Origin: Labilibacter sediminis
Lineage (GTDB): Bacteria > Bacteroidota > Bacteroidia > Bacteroidales > Marinilabiliaceae
Assembly: GCF_005877885.1 (NCBI RefSeq)
Contig: NZ_VCHY01000001.1
Span: forward strand, 186,001-250,000
Direction: 5' to 3'
DNA length: 64,000 nt
Position 1 is the stretch's first letter. Each line of letters starts with the position of its first letter. The notes below the pieces were generated by a model, which saw nothing but the letters and a program-made list of their open reading frames with translations, had not been told where the DNA came from and did no database searches. Position numbers and translations under genes: made by a program. Of the stretch, positions 36,062 through 45,888 are shown one piece after another.

Positions 36062-38551
36062 TTAAAATTTAATGTCATATTTTCCTTCAGTGAGGTTCAA
36101 AACCCCATCACTCATTATTGATTTCTGATTCACCAGAATACGCTCCTTATGTTTAAGGCTATTTAAGTCTAAATCAACGGAAATACCCTTAGGCACCACT
36201 ATCAACAGGTTATTTCTTTTTCTGCTTTCCCATTCCACATGTAAATAATTACCTCCTACAGGTATTGTCCCTTTCAAATGGCTGATTCCAGAATCAATGT
36301 ATTGTAACGTCCATTTTTTTAACCCTGGTTCAACTGGTTTCAAACCAAATAAATACTCCGCAAACAAGCCAGGAGGAAAGGCACTCTCCGTCTGGGCGTC
36401 GCTTCGTGTTTTATGAGGCAAAAATTTACCGGTACGTCCTGAGCCATGCAGCCACCACTCTTCCCAAAGCGTTTGGTTGGTATTCTCTGCCAGCATATGT
36501 TTAAAGCGTTTATTAAACAGTTCAAATGATGCTTTCACATAACCATATTCACATAAGCCTTTGTGCAAATAATATGACATGGCTGGTGTTACCATAGTCA
36601 TGCCCGATGCACGCATAGCAAAATCATGCTCATCATTTTCCAATATTTTCTCAGCCACTCTTTCTCCTTGTTCTGATGTAGCAATGCTTAAGGCTAATGC
36701 CATAGCATTAGCATGTTCACTGACTTTTATTGATTGCTTACCAGCTGTAACTGCATCCACAAATAAGCCCACGTCTTCATTCCAGAACAGGTTTTGAAGA
36801 CTTTTTCGTAAAGTCGCAGCTTTTGACTTATAGATATCAGAATTATCATCCTTTAGCCATTTCAATAGCTCAGAATAATTCTCCAACGCTTCCAGGTAAT
36901 GAGCATTCAAAGTAAAATTAGCCCCACTACGATCATTGACGGCATGGTCGAGCCAGTAAGAATAAGGTGGATTGTCAATCAATCCGTTTTCATTCGTAAA
37001 ACCATGTAAGAGTTCTATGAGGCGTTCTGCTGTTGGTAGTAATTGTCTAACAGTTTTTTCATCACCACTATACAAATAATAGTTCCTCAAACTTTTTAGC
37101 CAAAAACAGTTGGAATCCAGAATCACCATGTAATCTTTTGTGGCAAGAGGTGCATACGCCGCCATAATGCCATCAGCCATTTGCTCCTGAGCCACCTGAA
37201 CCAGGTAACGGCGCTGCAAAGCCATATCGCCAAAGGTGTAATAGTTCCCCAGGGCTCCGTAGTAACCGGTTTGTGCATATTGGCGACGCTCTCGATAGTT
37301 ATCGGTGATAGCATCGGTAGTACACACGTCTATTGTTTTGACAGAGGCAGTAAAATAACTATTTACCCATTGAGCATCTGCCGACTCCATCAATCCCTTT
37401 GGTTCAAAAGGGTAGGCAATTCTGCGTAAAGCAATTTGATTAATTGTTACCGGATACCCCGTATTCTCAACCCACACTGCCATATAGCGGCATGGTTTAA
37501 AATAAGACGCCTCCCACAAGTCTCTCTTCCCTGATAGTATGATGCGGTCTTCGTATTTAGCATCCACTAAACTGGCGCAAAACTGTTTATTCAGCACATA
37601 TGGAGCACATAGAACACTTAATTGTGTTCCGGCTTCCCCTTCAATGTCAATTAAAGGAAAGCCATTCATCACTTTCCCAAAGTCAAATAATAGCAAACCG
37701 GCTTTTTCACCTTCCTGAAAAACCAGTTCAAAACGTTCATTCTTACTAATACTTTTAATGATAGCATTATCAGTCGTTCCTTCCAAAAGAATTTTTTCAC
37801 TAACAAGCTGAAAAGGTTTTGTTGAGTACTTTTTTGAAAGAATAAGTTTTGGCTGCAACAGCAACTCCTCCTTTAACATGGGAATATCGCGCTTCACCAA
37901 CTTAATCCATGGATTAATAGAAGCTGTAGCTCGCACGCCTTTCTGGTGTGAAGGCCAGCCCTCATTACGAATGAGTTCCCGGGCATTTGACCAACCGGAA
38001 TCATCATAGCCCTTATTATACCAGCCATGGTTGTATGACCGCATATCTACCTTGTCGCACACATCGCGCTGAAAGCGACTTATTGCTGGGGAATTTTTAT
38101 CCCAACTATGATCTACGGTTAAACGCCATGAATCATCTGATACAATCATTTGACTATCCATCTCCAGTTGCACCAATAAACCAGCACGCGCTTCAAACTG
38201 ATAAGATTGAGCACCCGGTTCAAACACAGCTCTGATAGCTATCAGATTTTCTCCCTTTTGCAAATAAGAACTGATATTGATACTGTCGTACGACTGGTGA
38301 TGAGCGGCACTACGGGCCGGTCCGCGGTTTACGTATTGACCATTAATGTATAGTTGATAAAAATCCGAAGCCGTAATCTTTAATGTTGCCTGGTTAGGCA
38401 TGGCATCCAGCACAAAAGACTTGCGAGCCAAAATAGCTTCAGCTTGTAACGCTTCCTCAGCCCATATCCATTTGGCTGCCCACTGATTTACATTAGCCCT
38501 AAGCTGAGTAAAGCTAAGACCCACGAAGAGGTATATTAGTAAATGTTTCAT
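36062..38551 (-). CDS. GH78-like alpha-L-rhamnosidase family protein
   Basis: The frame can start with TTG at 38572, but the ATG at 38551 gives a proper signal peptide (MKHLLIYLFVGLSFTQLRA), so I take 829 residues. An N-terminal beta domain (WIWAEEAL, YINGQYVNRGPARS, IAIRAVFEPG) precedes an alpha/alpha barrel with TDAITDNYRERRQYAQTGYY, which corresponds to the GH78 catalytic loop, and TLWEEWW with the likely base Glu. A C-terminal beta-sandwich closes it. It may remove rhamnose or a related alpha-linked deoxy sugar. The canonical DCPQRDER loop is altered to ITDNYRER, so rhamnose specificity is not certain. Confidence 0.82.
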   Translation of the reverse strand: MKHLLIYLFVGLSFTQLRANVNQWAAKWIWAEEALQAEAILARKSFVLDAMPNQATLKITASDFYQLYINGQYVNRGPARSAAHHQSYDSINISSYLQKGENLIAIRAVFEPGAQSYQFEARAGLLVQLEMDSQMIVSDDSWRLTVDHSWDKNSPAISRFQRDVCDKVDMRSYNHGWYNKGYDDSGWSNARELIRNEGWPSHQKGVRATASINPWIKLVKRDIPMLKEELLLQPKLILSKKYSTKPFQLVSEKILLEGTTDNAIIKSISKNERFELVFQEGEKAGLLLFDFGKVMNGFPLIDIEGEAGTQLSVLCAPYVLNKQFCASLVDAKYEDRIILSGKRDLWEASYFKPCRYMAVWVENTGYPVTINQIALRRIAYPFEPKGLMESADAQWVNSYFTASVKTIDVCTTDAITDNYRERRQYAQTGYYGALGNYYTFGDMALQRRYLVQVAQEQMADGIMAAYAPLATKDYMVILDSNCFWLKSLRNYYLYSGDEKTVRQLLPTAERLIELLHGFTNENGLIDNPPYSYWLDHAVNDRSGANFTLNAHYLEALENYSELLKWLKDDNSDIYKSKAATLRKSLQNLFWNEDVGLFVDAVTAGKQSIKVSEHANAMALALSIATSEQGERVAEKILENDEHDFAMRASGMTMVTPAMSYYLHKGLCEYGYVKASFELFNKRFKHMLAENTNQTLWEEWWLHGSGRTGKFLPHKTRSDAQTESAFPPGLFAEYLFGLKPVEPGLKKWTLQYIDSGISHLKGTIPVGGNYLHVEWESRKRNNLLIVVPKGISVDLDLNSLKHKERILVNQKSIMSDGVLNLTEGKYDIKF

Positions 38552-38614
38552 TATACCGATATCTAAAAACAATGCTGCACCATAACCACAGCTATATGCA
38601 GCATTCCTTAATTC

Positions 38615-41566
38615 TTAATAATTATTACTGGCTTTATCAGCTGCATATTTCATCATATTGAACAGCAACTTTTCAGCCACCGGGTCTTTTCCCAGAAAAT
38701 CAATCACACGCATGGTTGACATCAAGAGCTGGCCTTTACCAATATTAGCTTCCAATACATCCGCTGCCCACCATACTTCGCCTGGCCCGTTGTAATGACG
38801 TACCATCACATCGTTGTTGGGAAAATGGTCGTAACCAATGATACCTGCAATATATTGCCCTTTAATCTTCGACATGGATTCAACAGGATGCACATTCTCA
38901 TATACACCATGCATAATCTGCTTCGTTGGCAGACCATCAAAGACAGGATGCTCCGTTACAATGTGAGATTTGGCCGCCCATCCGCCACGTGTGGCCCACT
39001 TGGCATGCAGTTCGGCATTAAGAGGTAAAGCATCTTCCTCCACTTCTTGCAGCACTCGGTCGAAACCAGGTATCTTGTTTCCAATTGTTTCCAGGAAGAC
39101 AGCATACCCTCCCTTTTCAACAAAGGCTTTTACTTCCATGGCTGCTTGCTGATACTTCTTATCCTTCTTCTTGCCTTTCCCAACCAAAACAGGAATGGCT
39201 TTATCCAATCCTGTTGTAAACTCAACATATTGAATTCCTTTGGCATCCAGGAATGTTTTTAAACTACCATCGAAATCCACCACCGCGACTTTAGTTTCAG
39301 GTGTTGTTAGCTGAGCATCAGTAAAAACATCAAAAGGCTGTTCGTTTTTAGTAATCACCATACCATTTTCATTACTTACGCTTACCTCTACCGTATAAGA
39401 GCCTGAGTAGTCTCTGGTATCCAGTTTAGTATCGATAAAAGACGAAATACCTGATGCAAAAGTGATATTCAGCATTTCTGACCAGATAACTTTTTTGTTG
39501 GCATCCAAAATTTGCACCTCAACAATGGCCTTTTCATCTTTTAACTCACTTACACTAAAGACCTGCAGTTGTGCTCCTTTTTGAGCATATACATTGCGAG
39601 GTAAAATGCGTATAGGTGCAATCTGAGGCTGATTAGCGGCCTTGGTTAAATCGTAAACCAAGGTCTTTGGGTTACGCCACAAATCCAGTAAGCCGGCACC
39701 AATTACCCAGTCACCACCAACCAAAGCATGCACACAATAGCCTTTCACCGTTGAGTTAAGGCGGATAGCTTCCAACATACGCTTATTGGCTATACCATGT
39801 ATCTTTTGTTCTTCCAGGTATAGTTGGCGTACATCAGGATAAATAGCATCAAACCCCACTTTCTTTAATGCGTTTATATAACCTTCGTTTAACTCTTTAT
39901 GATAGGCTGTCGGTGCAACAATCAGGTTACCATTCTTCTCAAATTCCTTGATGTTGCTGGTTAAATCAGGTGCACTGCCATAACCTACCTCAGACAGGTA
40001 AGTCATCATCCCAGGCACTACATGCTTACCATAGGTTTTAACTCCCTCTAAACCCAGTTTCTGTTTCTGCGCTTTTGTTTTGGCAGTGGCCAGATAGCCA
40101 TCAAACTCCGCCTCACAAACCTGTGATCCGCTGTAATGGTGAATATCGTTGAATTTCTTTGGGATACGTTCATAAGGCAGGTAGATGTTAGCACCTTCAC
40201 CCCATCCGCCTGACTCATCCAGAATCATACGCGTAGGATCCAGCTCCCGTGCCAATACCGACATTGAATTCAGCATTTGTGTTAATATAGGTCGATTGAT
40301 CTCATTAAACAATTCCCATTGTACAATGCAAGTGCGATTACGGTTCTTCAGAATCGTTTCTCGCAGTTCATTCTCCACTACATGCGACAAACGCGGTGTA
40401 GAGATAGGACGTAACATACATTCCGTTACCAAACTACCCACAGTTAACACGCCTATAGAGTCACATAAATCCAACCACATTGGTGGTGCAGGTTTACGCC
40501 ATGGACGAATCATATTGAACCCGGCTTCTTTGGCTAAAGTAATTTCTTTGATGGCCATTTCACGGCTATCGGGGTAAGCCAGTTTAACAGGGTATAAACC
40601 TTCGAAGAATGTGGCCTTCAGATATAAAGGTTTTTCATTTAGTGTAAAAACATCATTTTTAACAGAAAACTCGCGCATCCCAAATTTATGCGACCATTTA
40701 TCTTCTATAATCTGGTCGTCTAACACTTTTACCTGCGCTGTATACAAATAGGGATTATCCATTGACCAATAGTTGGCATTGTCAATTTTTAAAGGCCAGC
40801 TTAACACGTTTTTCCCGGGTAAAGCCATGATGCTCTCTTGTTTGGTCGCAACCACTATTCCCTTAGCATCCTCAATGCTCACTACTACCTGTTTTTGGCA
40901 GGTAAAGGCATCAACGTTATTAAGGGTCATATTTAATATGGCTTCATTGGATGCAATACGTGGTTCAATAAATACATCGGCCAAATGGGTGTGTCCTTTC
41001 GCACTAAGCTTAACTCCCTGCCAGATACCACCGGTGATGGCACCACGCCACATAGGCACTTCCTGACGGCCCATGCCATCAATACGTTTATCGGTTAATA
41101 TGATAGGACTCACCACCCTTACCATGATGGTATTTTCCTCACCGAAATTAAGCAGTTTGTCAATACGGAAACTAAATGGCGTATAACCTCCTTCATGAAA
41201 ACCAACCACCTGCTCATTTATCCATACTTCTGAGTAATAATTAACAGCATCAAAATCAACCTCTACGATTTTACCTTCCCAACTGGCCGGAATATTAAAT
41301 TTACGGGTATAGAAACCAACTCCTTCATAGTTCTCTTGGGTCTCCTCCCAACAAGAAGGTACTTCAATGGATTTACCCGGAAGTTTGCTGAATTCCTCAT
41401 TTAAATACCATTTATTTTCAACACCTTCATTGGCATCGTCAAACACAATATTCCAGATACCATTTAAAGAAATGGTATTTTCATCTTTTTGCGCACATGC
41501 TACTGTCGAAATTAATAACAGCAAGGCTACTATATTTGTAAAGTTCTTTGTCATCAGTCTATTCAT
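38615..41566 (-). CDS. GH2 glycosidase with C-terminal amidotransferase-like domain
   Basis: A 983-residue secreted GH2 enzyme. The sugar-binding domain (SLNGIWNIVFDD, VPSCWEE, VGFYTRKF), the Ig-like domain and the TIM barrel are in order. The acid/base is the Glu of WELFNEINRP and the likely nucleophile is the Glu of YLSEVGYG. After about residue 750 an extra alpha/beta domain resembles class I glutamine amidotransferase/ThuA folds (VAVVDFDGSL, VKAFVEKGGYAVFLET, HPVFDGLP). The ATG overlaps the stop of the preceding enolase-superfamily gene by one base (TAATG), so translation is coupled. Family activities are beta-galactosidase, beta-glucuronidase or others; here unknown. Confidence 0.88.
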   Translation of the reverse strand: MNRLMTKNFTNIVALLLLISTVACAQKDENTISLNGIWNIVFDDANEGVENKWYLNEEFSKLPGKSIEVPSCWEETQENYEGVGFYTRKFNIPASWEGKIVEVDFDAVNYYSEVWINEQVVGFHEGGYTPFSFRIDKLLNFGEENTIMVRVVSPIILTDKRIDGMGRQEVPMWRGAITGGIWQGVKLSAKGHTHLADVFIEPRIASNEAILNMTLNNVDAFTCQKQVVVSIEDAKGIVVATKQESIMALPGKNVLSWPLKIDNANYWSMDNPYLYTAQVKVLDDQIIEDKWSHKFGMREFSVKNDVFTLNEKPLYLKATFFEGLYPVKLAYPDSREMAIKEITLAKEAGFNMIRPWRKPAPPMWLDLCDSIGVLTVGSLVTECMLRPISTPRLSHVVENELRETILKNRNRTCIVQWELFNEINRPILTQMLNSMSVLARELDPTRMILDESGGWGEGANIYLPYERIPKKFNDIHHYSGSQVCEAEFDGYLATAKTKAQKQKLGLEGVKTYGKHVVPGMMTYLSEVGYGSAPDLTSNIKEFEKNGNLIVAPTAYHKELNEGYINALKKVGFDAIYPDVRQLYLEEQKIHGIANKRMLEAIRLNSTVKGYCVHALVGGDWVIGAGLLDLWRNPKTLVYDLTKAANQPQIAPIRILPRNVYAQKGAQLQVFSVSELKDEKAIVEVQILDANKKVIWSEMLNITFASGISSFIDTKLDTRDYSGSYTVEVSVSNENGMVITKNEQPFDVFTDAQLTTPETKVAVVDFDGSLKTFLDAKGIQYVEFTTGLDKAIPVLVGKGKKKDKKYQQAAMEVKAFVEKGGYAVFLETIGNKIPGFDRVLQEVEEDALPLNAELHAKWATRGGWAAKSHIVTEHPVFDGLPTKQIMHGVYENVHPVESMSKIKGQYIAGIIGYDHFPNNDVMVRHYNGPGEVWWAADVLEANIGKGQLLMSTMRVIDFLGKDPVAEKLLFNMMKYAADKASNNY

Positions 41567-42696
41567 TAATCAACTACGTATTTAGCCAATACATCCATAT
41601 TCACATCTACCCCTAATCCTGGTCGGTCCGGCACTTGCAGATAGCCATTTTCAGGTACAATCAATGGCTCAATCAATACATCACGCAACTCATTTTCAGT
41701 CCTGTCCAATTCCATCCATGGGGTTGAATCAAACATACGACCAGGAATTACATCCAGATTAGCAATCAAATGCATAGCAGCATGCAATGCAATACCGGTA
41801 CCCCAGCTGTGCGGTACCACTTCAACACCAAAGGTATTGGCCAAAGCCGCAATTTTTTTCACCTCTGTTAATCCCCCTGCAGCTGCAATATCCGGCTGGG
41901 CTATATCCACCGATTGATTTTGAAATAATTGCAGGAATCCATAGCGTAAATATTCGCATTCGCCACCTGCTATTGGAATATGTGTTTTGTCCCGTAGCTG
42001 CTTGTAGCAGTTGTAGTGTTCCGGAGAAACCGGCTCTTCAAACCAGGAAATATCCAAATGCTCCACCTTACGGGCCAATATGGCCGCTTCTTTTAGTGAA
42101 TAAGCGTGATTGGAATCAATCATCAGCTCCATATCATCACCAATAGCTTTACGAATAGCGCTTACATACTCAACATCCCTGGCAATGCCCAAACCAACTT
42201 TCATCTTCAGTCCTTTAAAACCTTGCTGTTGGTAGTCAACCGCTTCATCCACCAATTCCTGCTTCTGATTTTCACATTGTGTGAAATACAAACCGGTGGC
42301 ATAAGGTTTAATCTTTTCACGTTTTCTACCTCCTAACAGACTTGAAACCGGGAGTCGAAAGTGTTTACCTTTAATGTCCCATAGTGCTATATCAATGGCA
42401 CTTAATGCTGCTAATATCACACCACGTCGTGCATAATCCAGGGAACGACGATACATCATTTGCCACACCGTTTCATGCTCCAGGGCATTCATTCCGGTAA
42501 TAAAAGGCTTAAAGAACTCTATTCCGGCTTTCACCAGGTGGGCAGGTCCATAACCTTCGCCCCAGCCATAGGTACCATCTTCTGTGGTTACTTTAACCAG
42601 GCAGATAGTTCTGGTTTTGTATTCCCATTGTGAAAAATAGAAAGGTTTGTTTAACTCCTGACTGACTACAAAGGGCTCTATTTTAGTTATTTTCAT
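41566..42696 (-). CDS. Enolase-superfamily sugar-acid dehydratase or cycloisomerase
   Basis: A 376-residue mandelate racemase/muconate-lactonizing family enzyme. The active-site set is complete: KMK (Lys164, Lys166), metal ligands Asp194 (MIDSNH), Glu220 (WFEEP) and Glu246 (GGECE), Asp269 (AQPD) and His296 (VPHSWG). The blocks SAIDIALWDIKGKH and VPHSWGTGI recall galactarolactone cycloisomerases and related acid-sugar enzymes. In this operon it most likely turns an aldonate or anhydro-aldonate into a 2-keto-3-deoxy acid for the kinase and aldolase. A 3,6-anhydrogalactonate cycloisomerase role is possible; sequence alone does not settle it. Confidence 0.85.
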   Translation of the reverse strand: MKITKIEPFVVSQELNKPFYFSQWEYKTRTICLVKVTTEDGTYGWGEGYGPAHLVKAGIEFFKPFITGMNALEHETVWQMMYRRSLDYARRGVILAALSAIDIALWDIKGKHFRLPVSSLLGGRKREKIKPYATGLYFTQCENQKQELVDEAVDYQQQGFKGLKMKVGLGIARDVEYVSAIRKAIGDDMELMIDSNHAYSLKEAAILARKVEHLDISWFEEPVSPEHYNCYKQLRDKTHIPIAGGECEYLRYGFLQLFQNQSVDIAQPDIAAAGGLTEVKKIAALANTFGVEVVPHSWGTGIALHAAMHLIANLDVIPGRMFDSTPWMELDRTENELRDVLIEPLIVPENGYLQVPDRPGLGVDVNMDVLAKYVVD

Positions 42697-42725
42697 TTTG
42701 TCTTTTGAATATTGTAATAGCCAGC

Positions 42726-43748
42726 TTAAACCTGGTTAGCATATCCTAGAATAATACTGGCAAGAATTAGTACTGCTAATCCTATTAATAATAATCTAAA
42801 CGGTTTAGCTGCACCGTTCCACTCTCCTGCTCTATATGCCCAGAAGTTACTTACTATTAAGGACAAGCCTAATAACATCGGCCACCCTATAACGCCGCCA
42901 ATTGGGCCAATCAATGCTGCTCCCTGACCGTAAACACCTAGTGCTCCAAACCAAAAAACACTTGCTAAAATGGCCCATCGGTAAGCTTTGGCTGCCCCCT
43001 CTACCCTGAAAGAACTCCATGATTTGTTTTTGAACAGTAAAAAGATTGCATAACCCGCATTCATAATAAATGCGCCAATTAATACAACTACCCATGCAGC
43101 AAGACTGGCATTTCGGCTAATGGCACCCATGCTTTCAGCTAGCTTTGCAATAGGAGCAGCTTCTACAAAACCTACATTTAATAAAGCCGATAATACACCA
43201 CAGCTTACTGCTATTAGTATTCCTTTTAAAATATTAGATTTATCACCTGATGCTTCCGAAGTCATTTTATCTTTATCAATACCTGCTTTGGCTGTAATGG
43301 CTACACCTATCAAGGTAATTACCAATCCTGCAATAACGTATGGAAATTGAGGTAAAGAGGTTGAATCATCCATTCGTAATAAAGGAATTAAAGCACCAAC
43401 CGAACCAGCTAAGCCCATAACAATCCCCATGGTTAGTGATAAACCAATGTAAGGCACACTAACACCGAATAAAATTCCACCTATTCCCCACAGGAATCCA
43501 AAAAGCATGGCTATAAAAACAACACCTTGCATATCAGGATCCGAAAATGATGTACCCAAAACATTGCCCAAGTCGGGTACAGCCAGGCAGGCCCAGCCCA
43601 CAGGTAAAATAATCATGGCAATAATTACGTGAACCAACCACCATGACTCCCATTTAAGTGGTGCCATATATTTCATTCCCAAACCAAAAGATCCCTGGAA
43701 AATACTGGCAAAAACTATCAATAAAAAAGGAAAGAACATTGCTTCCAT
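42726..43748 (-). CDS. RhaT-type sugar:H+ symporter
   Basis: A 340-residue inner-membrane protein with about ten TM helices of the RhaT (L-rhamnose-proton symport, DMT superfamily) type. FQGSFGLGMKYMAPLKWESW at the N-terminus and GFLWGIGGILFGVSVPYIG are typical blocks. It would bring the monosaccharide or sugar acid into the cytoplasm for oxidation by the neighbouring dehydrogenase. It starts the compact part of the operon (30 bp before the enolase-superfamily gene). In other Bacteroidota this family carries various deoxy sugars, so the name does not prove rhamnose. Confidence 0.88.
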   Translation of the reverse strand: MEAMFFPFLLIVFASIFQGSFGLGMKYMAPLKWESWWLVHVIIAMIILPVGWACLAVPDLGNVLGTSFSDPDMQGVVFIAMLFGFLWGIGGILFGVSVPYIGLSLTMGIVMGLAGSVGALIPLLRMDDSTSLPQFPYVIAGLVITLIGVAITAKAGIDKDKMTSEASGDKSNILKGILIAVSCGVLSALLNVGFVEAAPIAKLAESMGAISRNASLAAWVVVLIGAFIMNAGYAIFLLFKNKSWSSFRVEGAAKAYRWAILASVFWFGALGVYGQGAALIGPIGGVIGWPMLLGLSLIVSNFWAYRAGEWNGAAKPFRLLLIGLAVLILASIILGYANQV

Positions 43749-43788
43749 AATATCTTGAATTTTATAATTGATTAAACTTATTGAGGAT

Positions 43789-43932
43789 TATACCAATACT
43801 ACATTAAAATGAGCCTTGTTCTTTCGTTCTTTTTTACTTATACTTTGTTGAAAAATATCACCGTAGCTATGCTATGTCTCAATTTTTCGCCTTGTCTAAG
43901 CTAAACTCACTTCAAAATAGAATTGGTATTAC
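43789..43932. repeat. MITE-like palindromic element, family A copy 2
   Basis: About 144 bp nearly identical in layout to 14901-15066: left end ATTATACCAATACTACATTA, core CGTAGCTATGCTATGTCTC and AATTTTTCGCCTTG, right end AATTGGTATTAC. Its right end overlaps the aldehyde dehydrogenase stop codon: the TAA at 43929-43931 is part of the TAATACCAATT terminal sequence. It therefore sits exactly between that gene and the transporter gene. Confidence 0.75.
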
Positions 43933-45368
43933 TTTGCTATTGAAATACGTTTTTTCACCAGGTAATCATCAAGCGCCAGGTGAGAACAATCATACCCAAT
44001 TCCACTATTTTTAATACCTCCATGTGGTAAATAAATAGAGTATTTCACACCATTGACCTGCACTTCTCCAAACTCCAGTTCAGAGCTAAAACGTTCAATG
44101 CGGGCATGATTATTGGTAAAAATGTATGATGCCAAGCCATATTCCGTATCGTTGGCCATTTCAAGCACATCATCATCTGTAGAGAACTTATAAAGAGCAG
44201 CAACAGGACCAAAAATTTCTTCCTTAGCAATGCGCATATCTGTATTCACATTTGATAACACAGTCGGTTCAATCCAGTTTCCTTTTTCTTTTCCTTCTGG
44301 TATTTTAGCACCTGTCTCAACCACTGCTCCTTTCGAGACAGCATCATTTACAAGGTCGAACATCCGATCACGGTCTTTTAAGGTAACCACTGGTCCCATA
44401 TCCGGCTGTTCTTCTTTTCCAAAACCTAATTTTAGTGCTTTGGCTCTTTCAACATATGCTGTCAGAAACTTATCATAGATGGAATCGTGCACAAAAATGC
44501 GATTGGCTGCCACACAGATTTGCCCGCTATTACCAAATTTTAAACCTATCGCCAAATCCAATGCTGTATCAAAGTCAGCATCTTCAAAAACAATAAATGG
44601 TGAATTACCACCCAGTTCCATGCTTAATTTCTTGATAGATGTTGTACTATCGGCAATCACTCTTAAACCTGTTTGTGTTGAACCAATCATGGTCAAAACA
44701 TTGGTTTTTTTACTTTTCGTTAAGATATCTGCCACATTATCAATACTTCCTGCTATGATATTAACAACACCAGCCGGGAAGTTGATATCGTGCATGATTT
44801 TACCTAACAGGTAAGCTGATAATGGAGATAGTGAGGAAGGCTTAATAATCAAACTACATCCGGCCGCTAAAGCAGGTCCCAATTTAAAACCAACATTTAA
44901 CAAGGGGAAGTTCCATGCCAGATAAGCAACAGCTACACCCGCCGGTTGATGTACCATCTTATGCGTATGAGTCCCTTCATAATCTGGAATTTGCTCATCA
45001 CGTAGGTTTTTCATGGCGTTAGGATACCACTCCAGGCCATTCACTACCGCTTCAATATCTTCCCATGCCCCTTCGTAGGTTTTACCCATTTCGTGAACCA
45101 TAGCCTGACGCAGAATATCCTCATTATCCAACACAGCCTGACGCAATTTCATCATCCATTCTGTACGCTCTGTCAATGGTAATTTAGACCAGTAAGCAAA
45201 CCCTTTCCGGGCTGCTTCAATGGTTCTTTCTGTATCTTCTTTACCGGCCTCGGCTACTACCGCTACTGATTCTCCAGTAGCAGGGCATATTACATCTGCT
45301 TTAAACTGTTCGCTAGAGTCAATTAATTCTCCGCCTATGTATAATTTCTGATATCCAAAATTCATCAT
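43929..45368 (-). CDS. NAD(P)-dependent aldehyde dehydrogenase
   Basis: A 479-residue ALDH-superfamily enzyme. Glu251 (MELGGNSPF) and Cys285 (SGQICVAANR) are the catalytic residues, and LAWNFPLLN and KPSSLSPLSA line the cofactor site. The family oxidises lactaldehyde, succinate semialdehyde or sugar aldehydes. At the head of an operon with a sugar transporter, an enolase-superfamily enzyme, KDG kinase and KDPG aldolase, the best inference is oxidation of an aldose or 3,6-anhydro-sugar to its acid. The stop codon lies within the end of a MITE-like repeat, so the last residues could have been altered by the insertion. Confidence 0.9.
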   Translation of the reverse strand: MMNFGYQKLYIGGELIDSSEQFKADVICPATGESVAVVAEAGKEDTERTIEAARKGFAYWSKLPLTERTEWMMKLRQAVLDNEDILRQAMVHEMGKTYEGAWEDIEAVVNGLEWYPNAMKNLRDEQIPDYEGTHTHKMVHQPAGVAVAYLAWNFPLLNVGFKLGPALAAGCSLIIKPSSLSPLSAYLLGKIMHDINFPAGVVNIIAGSIDNVADILTKSKKTNVLTMIGSTQTGLRVIADSTTSIKKLSMELGGNSPFIVFEDADFDTALDLAIGLKFGNSGQICVAANRIFVHDSIYDKFLTAYVERAKALKLGFGKEEQPDMGPVVTLKDRDRMFDLVNDAVSKGAVVETGAKIPEGKEKGNWIEPTVLSNVNTDMRIAKEEIFGPVAALYKFSTDDDVLEMANDTEYGLASYIFTNNHARIERFSSELEFGEVQVNGVKYSIYLPHGGIKNSGIGYDCSHLALDDYLVKKRISIAK

Positions 45369-45888
45369 TCCAAACTATTTGGTTGTTATACTTTTATCCA
45401 ATTATCCGTTAACAAATTTAGCGGAAAGGAAACGATGATATTTTCCAATATTTACCAAATAATGACCACTTATTACCAGATGCAAAAAATGACAGAAGAA
45501 AATCAACTGTCATTTTTATACTTAATAATAATATTCGGCTAACTGTATTATACTAATGCGAATCAAGGGTTGAAATACTTAAAGTAAATTTCTAAAACAC
45601 TCAGGGATTTCATCCCTAAAACCCTGACTTACTTTCTTAGCTTGATCTAAGAAAGTAAGCAAAGAAGATCAAGACTGCGCCTGCTTCCCTAAAAAAAACT
45701 ACGGTTCTCTTGCCTAAATCGCTAAAACTCGCCCTCTCCTTCGTCGATCTCTCAAACAGGTCGCGATTTTACGACAAAACAACCTTGTTTTTATGCTCAC
45801 CAGACGAGGTCGAAGCTAAAACAAGACGGTATACCCATTTTTAACCCTTGATGCAAATGACTAATTATTCCCTATGATGATATGGTTC
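45369..45888. repeat. Upstream region with palindromic element (about 45555-45857)
   Basis: No gene. GAATCAAGGGTTGAAAT near 45560 and TTTTTAACCCTTGATGCAA near 45838-45855 are imperfect inverted ends around about 300 bp. The interior has CTTTCTTAGCTTGATCTAAG followed by AAAGTAAGCAAAGAAG, a palindrome also seen in variant form at 51.95 kb and 35.1 kb. The part next to 45368 should contain the aldehyde dehydrogenase promoter. Confidence 0.6.
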
